A stretch of DNA of 63,053 nucleotides from a virus, in the IMG/VR virus record IMGVR_UViG_3300035698_012950, positions 1 through 63,053 of that record; one strand, given 5' to 3'. Below, one piece after another: positions 15,229 through 24,101 of this stretch. The translations under genes and the position numbers were made by a program. The notes below the pieces were generated by a model, which ran no database searches, was not told the origin of the DNA, and saw only the letters and a program-made list of their open reading frames with translations. Each line of letters starts with the position of its first letter. Position 1 is the first letter of the stretch.

Positions 15229-16617
15229 ATGAATATTCTTGATTTAATTTCCAGAGATACCGGGTTCTCTTTCAAGAAAAAATCGTCTTCAGAATTTGGT
15301 GGACCCTGCTTTGTGTGCAATGGCTCTGACAGATTTTCAATCCTGCCAAACAGAGATCACTTTGTTTGCAGGCGCTGTGGTCTGGCTGGTGACTCTATAA
15401 AATTTGTAATGGAATTCCATAGTAAAAATTATATGAAAGCCTGTGAACACTTAGGGACCCAACCGAATATAAAATTCAATTCCCTAAACACGGCCAGTGA
15501 AAAACCGGGCCAAAACGAATTAACATGGAAGCCACGGGAGATAACTAATCCGCCAAAACAATGGCAGGACAAGGCAGCAGCTTTTCTTTTTGAAACTTAT
15601 AAGTATCTTCTTTCCCCTAATGGCAAAAAACACCGTGATTGGTTAAATGCCCGGGGAATATCTAACGAGACGATCCAAAAAGCCCGTTTTGGCTGGAATA
15701 CTCAATCAATAACTTTTGATCGATCATCTTGGGGGCTGCCCCCTGGAGAGAACGCCACAGGCAAACAAAAACAAATCTGGATACCTGCCGGGCTTATAAT
15801 CCCATATTTTAAAGACAATATGCCGGTTAGGCTTAGGATCAGGCAAGAAAAACCAATAACAGCAGACAGGTTTATCCTCGTTTCTGGATCGAATATGCAG
15901 TATTTTGATTATTGCAATCACACACTTGATTTCCCTGACAATGATAAGCCAGTATTGATCACAGAGGCCGAAATTGATGGGTGGGCGCTTTATCAAGAGC
16001 TTTCTGATAAATTTAATATTTATGCCATAGGAAATGCTTCTACCAGGCCGGACGTGGAAACACATTCAAAAATTAAAAATAAAAAAATTATATTGAATTT
16101 AGATAACGACAAAGCCGGGCAAGATGAGCAGCAATGGTGGCATGATCAATATCTTGATTCAGTTCTGACATGGTACTCTAAGCAAGCCAAGGATCCAGGG
16201 GATGATTTTAAAGCCGGGGTTAATATTAGAGCTTGGGGACTGGACGGGTTGGTAAATTACCCACTCATGGTTTCTGACTCGGTTATACCTCGAGAAAAAA
16301 ACTCGAGTCATGAGAATTTTAAATCCAAAGTTGAAACAGATATTGATTCTTACAAAAATATTAGCCCTGATACAAAAACGGTTAAATTAAAGACAGAATC
16401 ACCCGTAAAACACACAATACCAGCCAAAAAAGCACCGCAGGTTAATACTCTATGCGTCCATAGTCAATGGTGTGGGAGCATGGCTGATACTGTTTGCTTA
16501 ATCGACAAATCAAAACCGTTTAATACTTTGCTCTGCCCAAAAGAAAAATGGTATACAGCCACAAAAGGCGTGATAACTGAAATAATTTTAGGCATCGGAC
16601 AGAAAAAACGAGGATAA
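15229..16617 (+). CDS. DnaG-type primase
   Basis: A 462-residue primase. The CHC2-like zinc finger is CFVCNG...HFVCRRCG (about 27-52). The central region holds the DnaG core, the TOPRIM motif ITEAEIDGWAL (about 245-255) and the acidic motif LNLDNDKAGQDE (about 288). The last 120 residues, with three or four Cys, are unlike DnaG and may bind the helicase or DNA. ATG 15229 follows AAGGACA. With the upstream SF3 helicase it forms the phage replication core. Confidence 0.88.
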   Translation: MNILDLISRDTGFSFKKKSSSEFGGPCFVCNGSDRFSILPNRDHFVCRRCGLAGDSIKFVMEFHSKNYMKACEHLGTQPNIKFNSLNTASEKPGQNELTWKPREITNPPKQWQDKAAAFLFETYKYLLSPNGKKHRDWLNARGISNETIQKARFGWNTQSITFDRSSWGLPPGENATGKQKQIWIPAGLIIPYFKDNMPVRLRIRQEKPITADRFILVSGSNMQYFDYCNHTLDFPDNDKPVLITEAEIDGWALYQELSDKFNIYAIGNASTRPDVETHSKIKNKKIILNLDNDKAGQDEQQWWHDQYLDSVLTWYSKQAKDPGDDFKAGVNIRAWGLDGLVNYPLMVSDSVIPREKNSSHENFKSKVETDIDSYKNISPDTKTVKLKTESPVKHTIPAKKAPQVNTLCVHSQWCGSMADTVCLIDKSKPFNTLLCPKEKWYTATKGVITEIILGIGQKKRG

Positions 16618-16621
16618 AGGA

Positions 16622-16843
16622 ATGATTAAATCAATAATTATAGTGTGTACGTTTGTTGTAGTTATGTTTTTAACAGTGGTTTGGTATGGCGCTATGTATA
16701 AACAATCTAATAGTCTTAAAACAAGCACCTACGCATTTCAAAGCCCATATCCCATTTACGATGCAAGTTATCAAGATAGGTTTCCAATCCTAAAACACAA
16801 ATCAAAAAAAATGGGGCTTATATGCAAAATTATAGAAAATTAG
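16622..16843 (+). CDS. Small membrane protein (73 aa)
   Basis: One strongly hydrophobic N-terminal segment (IIIVCTFVVVMFLTVVWYG, about residues 5-23) and a polar tail rich in Tyr, Ser and Lys. It starts four bases after the primase stop, following AAAGGA, and overlaps the next gene by 22 bases. Function unknown. Confidence 0.6.
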   Translation: MIKSIIIVCTFVVVMFLTVVWYGAMYKQSNSLKTSTYAFQSPYPIYDASYQDRFPILKHKSKKMGLICKIIEN

Positions 16844-17196
16844 ATTCAATGATCAGGTTTTGTTATAAATCAGATCTATACAAAACCGCAGACTACTTAG
16901 GGTGTAGATATGTCTCTGAAGTTGTTTGCACGTGCTATAAATCAAATTCACCAACACATGATGTTGCAAAGTTATTTGACGTATCACATGAGACTGTAAA
17001 TTATTGGAAGAAAAAATGGGGATTACCGAAACTAAGCCATGGAGGTAATCGGAAAAACAGGGCGTTGATGAATCCTAAAAATTTGGAATTAATTAAATCA
17101 CGCAAAGGCAAAATGTCTGGCAGATTAGCCGGTGAGGATATTTGTAGTTCTTCTGCTGCCAGGGCTATCTGGCATAGAATGGAGGATCAATTATGA
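16822..17196 (+). CDS. HTH DNA-binding protein
   Basis: A 124-residue protein with a helix-turn-helix in the middle (THDVAKLFDVSHETVNYWKKKWGLP, about 49-73) and a basic C-terminal half. It lies among small genes upstream of the terminase and could be a late-gene regulator or a terminase-associated DNA-binding protein; the sequence does not decide. Confidence 0.6.
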   Translation: MQNYRKLDSMIRFCYKSDLYKTADYLGCRYVSEVVCTCYKSNSPTHDVAKLFDVSHETVNYWKKKWGLPKLSHGGNRKNRALMNPKNLELIKSRKGKMSGRLAGEDICSSSAARAIWHRMEDQL

Positions 17197-17366
17197 TATG
17201 TCATAATATAGATAGAATAGGCGCTCACATATCAAAGAAGCAGTTATCCAAAGATTCAAAGAAAAGAGCTGCTGACTTTGAGACCTACAAAAAACGTGAG
17301 GCGATGATTGATAAAATTATCATGGGAAGATCAAAGACGGCTAATGTGATTGTTAAGAAAAAATAG
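17193..17366 (+). CDS. Small basic protein (57 aa)
   Basis: A short frame whose ATG overlaps the previous stop (ATGA) and is preceded by GGAGG at seven bases, so translation is well supported. The product is Lys-rich (14 Lys) and probably helical. Function unknown. Confidence 0.6.
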   Translation: MICHNIDRIGAHISKKQLSKDSKKRAADFETYKKREAMIDKIIMGRSKTANVIVKKK

Positions 17367-17408
17367 TGGACATTTGCATTTTCCTCAAAAATAATTTATT
17401 AATCACAT

Positions 17409-17582
17409 ATGGAAAAAGCCTTACAATATTTGAAAGATATCTTATCCAAAAAATTCAGCGGGGTTATTACATTCACTTTTTATGTTCACCTTGGTGGTAT
17501 CCGGTCTGCTAAAATCAAGACGAAAGAGAAATATAAAGACGGGTGTAAAGACGGGTGGTATGTTGAGGAAAAAACGCTATGA
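17409..17582 (+). CDS. Small hypothetical protein (57 aa)
   Basis: Frame MEKALQYLKDILSKKFSG with alternating hydrophobic strand residues (VITFTFYVHLGGIRSAKIK) after it. No strong ribosome site is visible; support is its position in the gene-dense, same-strand series and strand-like composition. Function unknown. Confidence 0.45.
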   Translation: MEKALQYLKDILSKKFSGVITFTFYVHLGGIRSAKIKTKEKYKDGCKDGWYVEEKTL

Positions 17583-17605
17583 TTTCAGACAATTACAGGG
17601 GGTAA

Positions 17606-18085
17606 CTGGACCTGAAAGCCAAGGAAAAAAATAAATGTAAGTTACTGGAATACCTTGGTGATCCTGGTAATGAATTCCCATCCAGGACGTTTATGGCTTT
17701 GTCCGTGCTTAAATATAAACAGGTTAAATCATTATATCGCTTTTTTACCAAAGAAGAATTAACAGAAATTGAGAAAGAAGCTTGGGAGATCCGTAAGCAA
17801 AGAACCACAAGGCAACGAGCCCAGGTATATGATGCTCTCCATAAACGGGCAATGGGTTGTAGTGTGCCTGAGGTTCATGTGTCAAATTATAAAGGGGAAA
17901 TAACTATAACGAAGGGTTTGGTAAGGGAATACCCTCCCGACCCGGTAGCTGGCCGTGAATATTTAGACAGAACAGAAGGAAAGGTAAAAGAGAGCAAGGG
18001 TGATTCTTCTGAAAAACCAACTCCTGTAAGTATCATAATCCAGCGCAAAGACGGGCGAAAGCCAAAAGAACCAACCAATGAATGA
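17606..18085 (+). CDS. Terminase small subunit-like protein
   Basis: Taken as 159 residues from a CTG at 17606, three bases after AGGGGG and directly after an in-frame TAA. The first ATG is at 17693 (130 residues), but the 29 residues before it (KCKLLEYLGDPGNEFPSRT) read as real protein. The region up to about 75 looks like an HTH/helical DNA-binding domain, and IRKQRTTRQRAQVYDALHKRAMG followed by YPPDPVAGREYLDRTEGKV is typical of terminase small subunits. It overlaps the large subunit gene by eight bases. Confidence 0.65.
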   Translation: MDLKAKEKNKCKLLEYLGDPGNEFPSRTFMALSVLKYKQVKSLYRFFTKEELTEIEKEAWEIRKQRTTRQRAQVYDALHKRAMGCSVPEVHVSNYKGEITITKGLVREYPPDPVAGREYLDRTEGKVKESKGDSSEKPTPVSIIIQRKDGRKPKEPTNE

Positions 18086-19358
18086 ATCAATGGACGGATT
18101 ATGTGGGAATGATCCACAGTGTGATTTTCTTGACATGCCTCAAAAATTCCGTGCGTTTGTGGCCGGATATGGATCTGGTAAGACTTGGGTTGGGTGCATG
18201 GCAAAATGCTTGCAGTACTGGGCGCATCCCGGTATAAATCAAGGCTATTTTGCCCCAACCTATCCACATATTCGGGATATTTTTTTTCCCACGATTGAAG
18301 AGGTGGCCTATGGCCTTGGGTTGAATGTTGATATTAAGGAAGGGAACAAAGAGGTCCACTTCTATGAGGGGAGAAAATACCGGGGCACCACCATTTGTCG
18401 GTCAATGGAAAAACCACAATCGATAATTGGTTTCAAGATAGGTCATGCCTTAATTGATGAGCTTGATATCTTGCCAACTCAAAAGGCGCAAATGGCATGG
18501 CAAAAGATCCTTGCCAGAATGCGATACAATCTCCCAGATATTAAAAACGGTGTAGATGTTACCACAACCCCTGAAGGCTTTAAATTCGTTCACCAAATGT
18601 TCAAGGCTGCCCCCCAGGATAAGCCGGAATTATTAAAGAATTATGGGTTAATACAGGCCAGCACATATGACAACGAAATCAATCTTCCTGCTGGTTATAT
18701 TGAATCTCTTCTTGAAATTTATCCAAGCCAATTAATAGCAGCATACCTGGACGGGCAATTTGTAAATCTTCAATCTGGATCCGTTTATAGAAATTACGAC
18801 AGAGATATAAATAATTCCACAGAGGTTATTCAACCAAACGAGGTTTTAAACATCGGCATGGATTTTAACGTGGGTCATATGGCCGCTACAATCTATGTCC
18901 CCCGGGAAAACGGCTGGCATGCTGTTGAGGAACTGAAAGAATTGTTCGATACTCCAGATATGATAAAGGTCATAAAAGAACGATTCTTGGACAAGGGGCA
19001 TAGAATAAAAGTATATCCAGATGCCACTGGTAAAAATAGAAAATCCCATGACGCTTCAATATCTGACCTGGCACTTTTAAAGCAGGCTGGTTTTTCCATC
19101 ATAGTAAATTCAAGAAATCCAGCCGTAAAAGATAGGATTTTAGCTGTAAATAAACAATTTGAGTTGTTGAATTTATGGGTAAATGTTAAGAAATGCCCAA
19201 CGGTGGCAAGATGCCTTGAGCAGCAAACTTACGACGACAACGGGGAACCGGACAAGAAGGGTGGGAGCGATCATCAAAATGATGCAAGCGGGTATCCTAT
19301 CGTCACAGAGTTCCCGATTTTAAGACCAACGATAACATATCAAACATTAAGGATTTAG
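18078..19358 (+). CDS. terL: Terminase large subunit
   Basis: A 426-residue packaging motor. The ATPase has Walker A AGYGSGKT (about 30-37), Walker B ALIDELD (about 129) and a coupling TTTPEG motif. The RNase H-like nuclease has GMDFNVGH (about 256), YPDATGK (about 312) and HQNDASGYPI (about 396), so the three acidic residues are present. It would cut and package concatemers into the P22-like prohead. The start overlaps the small-subunit gene. Confidence 0.95.
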   Translation: MNESMDGLCGNDPQCDFLDMPQKFRAFVAGYGSGKTWVGCMAKCLQYWAHPGINQGYFAPTYPHIRDIFFPTIEEVAYGLGLNVDIKEGNKEVHFYEGRKYRGTTICRSMEKPQSIIGFKIGHALIDELDILPTQKAQMAWQKILARMRYNLPDIKNGVDVTTTPEGFKFVHQMFKAAPQDKPELLKNYGLIQASTYDNEINLPAGYIESLLEIYPSQLIAAYLDGQFVNLQSGSVYRNYDRDINNSTEVIQPNEVLNIGMDFNVGHMAATIYVPRENGWHAVEELKELFDTPDMIKVIKERFLDKGHRIKVYPDATGKNRKSHDASISDLALLKQAGFSIIVNSRNPAVKDRILAVNKQFELLNLWVNVKKCPTVARCLEQQTYDDNGEPDKKGGSDHQNDASGYPIVTEFPILRPTITYQTLRI

Positions 19359-19360
19359 CC

Positions 19361-20806
19361 ATGGAAGCAAAAGACAATCCATCCACACCGGCCCCTGAAT
19401 ATAACGATTTAATGGTTAAGCTTGCCTTGGCTCATGCTTTGGATGGCGGCAGATCTGCGATGATTGCAGCTGGGGAAACATATCTTCCAAAGTTTGGTGC
19501 TGAAGACACAACAGACTATACCGCAAGGTTGAATGCTTCATTTCTTTGGAATATGTATAAAATGACAAAAGCCATGCTTACGGGTGAGGTTTTTGACAAG
19601 CCTGTGACCCTGGGGGAAGATACCCCGGATCAGATTAAAGAATTTGCCAATAACATCGATATGCAGGGAAATAATTTATCCCGATTTTGCAGGGCCGTTT
19701 TCCATGACGGGATAGGGGACGGGTCCGGGTGGATAATGGTTGATTCTCCCCCGCTTCCCAAGGACAAAGAAGGGAACGAGATCAAGACGAATCAGGCCCA
19801 AGATAAGACCATGAAACGCCGTCCGTATTGGGTGCATATCCCGGCAAAAAACTTGATTAATGCAGGGGTATCGAACACCAATGGTATTCTAAAGCTTGAG
19901 TATATTTGCATCAAAGAATCGGTCAAGGAGCAGGACGGGGCCTTCGGTGAAAAAGTTGTTGAACAGGTCAGAGTTGTCTACCTTGGGAAGTGGGAGATAT
20001 GGCGGGAGCAGGTAGGGGCAGACAAAAAGGGTGAATGGGTTGTTGTAGATCAAGGGACCACGGCATTTCTGGATAAGATCCCGATTGCCCCATTCTTTTC
20101 CGGTAAAAAAATGTCGTTTTGGACGGCTGAACCTCCGTTGTCTGACCTGGCAGAATTAACCCTTGAACATTGGCAAAGTTATTCAGACCAAAAGCATATT
20201 CTCCATTTTATCCGGGTTGCTTTGTTATTTGGCAAGAATCTCCAGGTTGATGAAAATGGGAAGGTGATAAGATCAGCCGGCAACTTAATGCATGCTGACA
20301 ATCCAGATGCTGATTTAAAGTATGTTGAGCATACCGGCAAAGGGGCCGAGGCAGGGGACAAAGATATTACCCAGATCGAAAAGAAATCGGGCGTGTTCAG
20401 CATGGCCCTGGTCATGAACCAGAAAACCGGGACGATCACGGCAACCGAGCGGGCCATGAACGGGGCGCAGTCGGGGAGCTTCTTAAATGACTCCGCATTG
20501 GGTTTGCAGGACACTATTAACACCGCCCTGGGGTTTACTGCGGAAATGCTGGGATTAGAGCCCGGGAAAGCCACGGCCACAGTAAACACTGATTTCAGTA
20601 TCACAATGGGTATGCTAAGCAACGAAATATTATTGAAATCCAGGATGAATAAAGATATCGACCATGAGACATATATTACTGAGCTTATCAGGCGCGGAGA
20701 GCTTCCCGAAGGCACTGATGTTGTTGAAATGGCCGGGAGGCTGGAAAACGATGCCAGGAAATTTGGTAGTCTGGGGATGGCCGGGAGTTCTATTTTTACA
20801 CAGTAA
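19361..20806 (+). CDS. Portal protein, DUF4055 family
   Basis: A 481-residue protein two bases after terL. The early YLPKFGAEDTTDYTARLNASFLWNMYKMTKAMLTGEVF and the later GSGWIMVDSPP and AERAMNGAQSGSFL-like segments (ATERAMNGAQ) match the DUF4055 family found in the portal position of many phages. It should form the dodecameric ring at the capsid vertex. A strong terminator follows. Confidence 0.8.
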   Translation: MEAKDNPSTPAPEYNDLMVKLALAHALDGGRSAMIAAGETYLPKFGAEDTTDYTARLNASFLWNMYKMTKAMLTGEVFDKPVTLGEDTPDQIKEFANNIDMQGNNLSRFCRAVFHDGIGDGSGWIMVDSPPLPKDKEGNEIKTNQAQDKTMKRRPYWVHIPAKNLINAGVSNTNGILKLEYICIKESVKEQDGAFGEKVVEQVRVVYLGKWEIWREQVGADKKGEWVVVDQGTTAFLDKIPIAPFFSGKKMSFWTAEPPLSDLAELTLEHWQSYSDQKHILHFIRVALLFGKNLQVDENGKVIRSAGNLMHADNPDADLKYVEHTGKGAEAGDKDITQIEKKSGVFSMALVMNQKTGTITATERAMNGAQSGSFLNDSALGLQDTINTALGFTAEMLGLEPGKATATVNTDFSITMGMLSNEILLKSRMNKDIDHETYITELIRRGELPEGTDVVEMAGRLENDARKFGSLGMAGSSIFTQ

Positions 20807-20812
20807 CATTTA

Positions 20813-20851
20813 AAAAAGGATTATTTGATTAATTTGAAAATAATCCTTTTC
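20813..20851 (+). terminator. Terminator after the portal gene
   Basis: GGATTATTT (20818-20826) pairs with AAATAATCC (20838-20846), extended by A/T pairs, with TTTT downstream and AAAAAA upstream, so it should work in both directions. It separates the packaging genes from the unknown gene at 20922. Confidence 0.75.
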
Positions 20852-20921
20852 TTTTGTCTTGTTGTGTGTCACAGTGAGTCACGTAGGATTTTTAACGAAA
20901 TAAAAACCGGGAGAATGGGAA

Positions 20922-21824
20922 ATGGGGAACGAATTATGGAACAAAGATGAATTTGAAGATATTATAGAGCGTGGTATAATATCGCTTTATGAAGGCACAC
21001 ATCCAGAATGGAAAAAAATAGCATCATCAACAAGGATTAAGCCAAAAGAGTTGGCTATGTTAAGGCGACTTGGATTGTATTTTTCACCAGGAGATAGGGA
21101 GTCTCTTTATAAAAGCATTGATGTAGTTAATGACGGAATGCCTAAATATTCAATTTTGTCACAAACACAAGAGCAAAACAATGTCCCTTTATTTGATAAA
21201 AGCTATAAGCCAGAGTCAGGGATAGACATAATAACTGGGTATTTAACTTCTCATTGGTTAGTTAGACAGTCAATTGGCACTAAAATGAAGAATTGGGAGT
21301 CAACAGGGAATGGAGTCCTATATGCTAAATATTCACTTGTGGCAAGAGATGAAGGCGGATTAATTGGCACGAAAAGATTTGCACGAATAGACAGTAAGAC
21401 AGGTATTGTGACCCCATGTTATAGGGTTCAACAATATCAAGATGGACATAGGCACATGAAAATAGCGGCAGAAGGGCCAGATATTAATGATAGCATGGAG
21501 CACGACACGGTAATAACGGCTGCAACCATAGGGCTATATACAGATAAAAAGCATCTATGGAATGTAGCAGTATCGGAAGGTGGGACCAGGAATGTTTTAT
21601 TTGGCGTTTACCCAGAACAAATCCAAAGCTTATTCTATGCAAGGGATTTACCAATGACAGTAACGGGTAGGAAACGACCCATCCTTCATTGGGTTGCTGC
21701 CCACAAAAGACGAGTCAAACAAGGAACACCAGTGGACGTAAAAAAACACATGAGAGGAATAACCACCTTTGAGATGAACGGCACTTCTTTTGAAATAACG
21801 CAACCTATAAAGAATGCCGCATAA
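20922..21824 (+). CDS. Conserved phage protein of unknown function
   Basis: A 300-residue protein whose C-terminal 50 residues (GRKRPILHWVAAHKRRV...TTFEMNGTSFEITQP) belong to a pattern met in many phages. It is isolated by the terminator at 20813-20851 and has its own 115-base upstream region with a TCACAGTGA palindrome and GTCAC repeats at 20869-20883, so it may be transcribed separately, like a moron. GGGAGAATGGGA lies before the ATG. No catalytic motif was recognised. Confidence 0.6.
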   Translation: MGNELWNKDEFEDIIERGIISLYEGTHPEWKKIASSTRIKPKELAMLRRLGLYFSPGDRESLYKSIDVVNDGMPKYSILSQTQEQNNVPLFDKSYKPESGIDIITGYLTSHWLVRQSIGTKMKNWESTGNGVLYAKYSLVARDEGGLIGTKRFARIDSKTGIVTPCYRVQQYQDGHRHMKIAAEGPDINDSMEHDTVITAATIGLYTDKKHLWNVAVSEGGTRNVLFGVYPEQIQSLFYARDLPMTVTGRKRPILHWVAAHKRRVKQGTPVDVKKHMRGITTFEMNGTSFEITQPIKNAA

Positions 21825-21840
21825 AACTATCTATTGGATA

Positions 21841-22047
21841 ATGGAACCAAAAAGAATGATACATATATCAAAGAAAAAACAAAACAATCCAGAAAACAAA
21901 ACTGAGTTTTTAAAAGCCCGGGTAACCGCCACAATGAAAAAGCAGTTTGCCGAAGCCGCAGAGAAAGACGAGCGTACTGAAACTGAGGGTTCTTTGCTGA
22001 GGTTTTTGGTTAAGAAATATTTGGACGGGCTGGGGGTTAACACTTAG
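21841..22047 (+). CDS. Ribbon-helix-helix-like protein
   Basis: About 68 residues. TEFLKARVTATMKKQFAEAAEKDERTETEGSL reads as an Arc/CopG-type beta strand followed by two helices. Starts at 21814, 21841 and 21856 are all possible; 21841 is a compromise. It probably regulates itself or the 20922 gene. No toxin partner was recognised next to it. Confidence 0.5.
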   Translation: MEPKRMIHISKKKQNNPENKTEFLKARVTATMKKQFAEAAEKDERTETEGSLLRFLVKKYLDGLGVNT

Positions 22048-22100
22048 TTAATACTTTACCCCTGTATGAAGTAGTCTTTTTGTAATAAAATAAGGTAATT

Positions 22101-22268
22101 ATGAATCCAAAATCATACGTAGAATTAATAGTTTGCCAAAACCCAGAATACCCCATAGTTTTCAGGGCCCGGTGCAAGTTTTTTATCCGCCGGGGGTTTG
22201 AGCCGGTCGGGACAATTGGCCGGGATGGTCGGGGGCGTAGATTTCAAGTGTTTAGGAAATTAATATAA
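22101..22268 (+). CDS. Small basic protein (55 aa)
   Basis: Frame from ATG 22101 behind AAGG, ending at TAA 22268. It is Arg-rich (FRARCKFFIRRGFE, GRDGRGRRFQVFRK), with a strand-like pattern, and may bind nucleic acid. Function unknown. Confidence 0.5.
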   Translation: MNPKSYVELIVCQNPEYPIVFRARCKFFIRRGFEPVGTIGRDGRGRRFQVFRKLI

Positions 22269-22303
22269 CAAGGTATTTAGTGGACCTTTAAAAAGGATAA
22301 AAA

Positions 22304-22561
22304 ATGGACAGAGATCAAGAAATTTTGGAAGTTCTTTTAGCAGAAAACAAAGAAATCACCATAAATATAAAAATAATTGACCCAGAAAAAGCCAAACTCC
22401 TTCTTGGCACCTTGTATGGCAAGAATACAGATATCTTTGGCGTTGAGGTTCAATCTTGGGGTTTTTGGGACATTATTAAGGCCAATGATCTCCGCATCAA
22501 GGCTATAAAAGAAATTCTTAAAAAGCCTGACTTAGAGTTCTTAAAACCAGAGGAATCTTAA
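22304..22561 (+). CDS. Hypothetical protein (85 aa)
   Basis: An acidic, mostly helical protein after AAAAGGATAAAA. It contains no recognised motif. It lies in the accessory stretch between portal and MuF-like genes. Confidence 0.55.
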   Translation: MDRDQEILEVLLAENKEITINIKIIDPEKAKLLLGTLYGKNTDIFGVEVQSWGFWDIIKANDLRIKAIKEILKKPDLEFLKPEES

Positions 22562-22586
22562 TAATATAGAAAGGTGATTATTTATC

Positions 22587-23261
22587 ATGAAAATAAACCG
22601 GAAAATAAAAACCAGATTAGCGCAGATAGCCTACATCCAGGACAAGACAGAAATGATACAGGCTATTCACAATATTTATCCTGCGGCTCATATCCGCCCC
22701 ATTTACGTGCCTCGAACAGATACAGAGTGTTTTTGTTTAAGGGTTGATGATACCTTTATTTTTGGGGCATCTGGCACAGAGAGTTTCAAGGATCTGCTGA
22801 TTGATACAAAGTGCCACTTATCGGATTACAGGTGTGGAGGCCGGGTTCATTCCGGATTCCAGGATGTTTTTGATAGTATTAGGGAGAAATTACAAAAGTC
22901 TTTCCTTGATTTATTCCGGTTTGGGCACCTGGATAATCTTGTTTTCCTTGGGCATTCCCTTGGTGCAGAGATTGCCATGGGGGCTGCTGATATTATCCAT
23001 GAGTTGGTAACGCCTGATAAGGTCAACGAACAGATAACCACATGGGGCTGTCCGAACGGCTGGAACAAGGAAGCCAGGGAAAGATTTGAATTAAGGCACC
23101 CGAACGTCCTACATATCCAGAATCCAATGGATTATGTCACATGGATGCAGGGTATCACCACCGGCCGCCCGTGGGATGGCCATGGTGATAGGTTTTTGAA
23201 GCTGTCCGGCAAGTGGGGTCATCGGTTGGGTACTTATATTTTGAATGGCGGGGGCGAATGA
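22587..23261 (+). CDS. Class 3 lipase-like alpha/beta hydrolase
   Basis: A 224-residue hydrolase. The nucleophile elbow is LGHSLGAEIA with Ser124; HSGFQDVF (about 88-95) is the class 3 lipase segment that precedes it; FGASGTESFKD (about 59-69) gives the oxyanion region; a late Asp (NPMDYV) and His (HRLGTY) can complete a Ser-Asp-His triad. No signal peptide, so it acts in the cytoplasm, after lysis or in the virion. Class 3 lipases occur sporadically in phages; esterase activity on host lipid or polymer is inference. Confidence 0.75.
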   Translation: MKINRKIKTRLAQIAYIQDKTEMIQAIHNIYPAAHIRPIYVPRTDTECFCLRVDDTFIFGASGTESFKDLLIDTKCHLSDYRCGGRVHSGFQDVFDSIREKLQKSFLDLFRFGHLDNLVFLGHSLGAEIAMGAADIIHELVTPDKVNEQITTWGCPNGWNKEARERFELRHPNVLHIQNPMDYVTWMQGITTGRPWDGHGDRFLKLSGKWGHRLGTYILNGGGE

Positions 23262-23635
23262 TGGACGGATTGTTAAGCTTAGAGGAAAGATATAAAAAAG
23301 AAAATAATTGCCATCCTGAAGCAACTTCTCAAGGTTATGCTTTGCACTATGTCTGGTGGCTTGAACGTAAGATCCATGAGCTTGAAAAGGTGCTGGCATG
23401 CGGGAATGGCGGGGAAGTAGATTTCATACCAGAAACAGAAGATAATAAAATGTATGTACTTGGTAGGACTGGAGACATTGGAGTACATACTTGTACCGAG
23501 TTTTGTATAGTTGAACTTCGGACAAGTGATATTTCAGCAAGGAAGATATATTATCATGCCCCGCCAGATACAGAACCACCGGAGACCCACAACAAAAAAC
23601 AGATGGCTAAATTGGGCCGGGGGAGGGTGTTTTGA
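23258..23635 (+). CDS. Hypothetical protein (125 aa)
   Basis: The ATG overlaps the lipase stop (ATGA). The N-terminal part has a helical HYVWWLERKIHELEKVLA segment, the rest is mixed. Coupled translation with the lipase suggests related expression. No family was recognised. Confidence 0.55.
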   Translation: MMDGLLSLEERYKKENNCHPEATSQGYALHYVWWLERKIHELEKVLACGNGGEVDFIPETEDNKMYVLGRTGDIGVHTCTEFCIVELRTSDISARKIYYHAPPDTEPPETHNKKQMAKLGRGRVF

Positions 23636-23693
23636 AAATGATGTCTGGAAAAATCGGTTTAAAAACAGAGAATACGACAAAGAGAAAAGCCAA

Positions 23694-23987
23694 ATGAAAA
23701 TAATTTCAGCAGCGATCAGACACGAAGGAACAATTTACCCTGGCAGATCTCACGGCGAGATAGGCATACTTATGGTTACGTCAAGGGTTTGTATGAGAGT
23801 CCCAACTGGAGACGATCAAGGCTTTGTGACGAACATGGGAGAATACGTCACCCGGGAGGATGCCATGAGAATTGCCATTGCTGCCGGCCAGGTGACCAAG
23901 GGTGAAACCATCTATCCAACCAAATTGAGCAGCGATGATTTGCCCGTGACAGAATATGAGAAAAGTCCTATAATTAATTTTACATGA
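23694..23987 (+). CDS. Conserved phage protein of unknown function (97 aa)
   Basis: Start chosen at ATG 23694, where MKIISAAIRHEGTIYPGRSHGEI begins a pattern common to many phage proteins, ending with QGFVTNMGEYVTREDAMRIAIAAGQV. Longer frames upstream lie out of frame in the previous gene. Short, mixed alpha/beta; function not established. Confidence 0.65.
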   Translation: MKIISAAIRHEGTIYPGRSHGEIGILMVTSRVCMRVPTGDDQGFVTNMGEYVTREDAMRIAIAAGQVTKGETIYPTKLSSDDLPVTEYEKSPIINFT

Positions 23988-24082
23988 ACGAATTGGCTCA
24001 TTTTGGGCGGTCATCATGGGTGTGGCCACGAGAAACTGCCGACGGGCGGTGTATGCTGTGGTGGCTGGCCAAAATGAGCTAA
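23984..24082 (+). CDS. Tryptophan-rich 32-residue ORF inside an inverted repeat
   Basis: The ATG overlaps the previous stop (ATGA). The product has four Trp in 32 residues. Its coding DNA is flanked by an 11-base perfect inverted repeat, GCTCATTTTGG (23996-24006) and CCAAAATGAGC (24069-24079), with inner GCCAC/GTGGC pairing. It may be a leader peptide, or the frame may be incidental to a structured RNA before the 24102 gene. Confidence 0.35.
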   Translation: MNELAHFGRSSWVWPRETADGRCMLWWLAKMS

Positions 24083-24101
24083 TAAAAAAAGGATTGATAC
24101 C

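Noticed and set aside
16288-16305. CTCGAG-A6-CTCGAG inverted repeat in the primase gene
   Set aside because: Short, inside coding sequence, no U-run; most likely chance.
23733-23745. Third copy of the repressor dyad (CCCTGGCAG)
   Set aside because: Only one half matches and it lies inside a coding frame with no promoter nearby.
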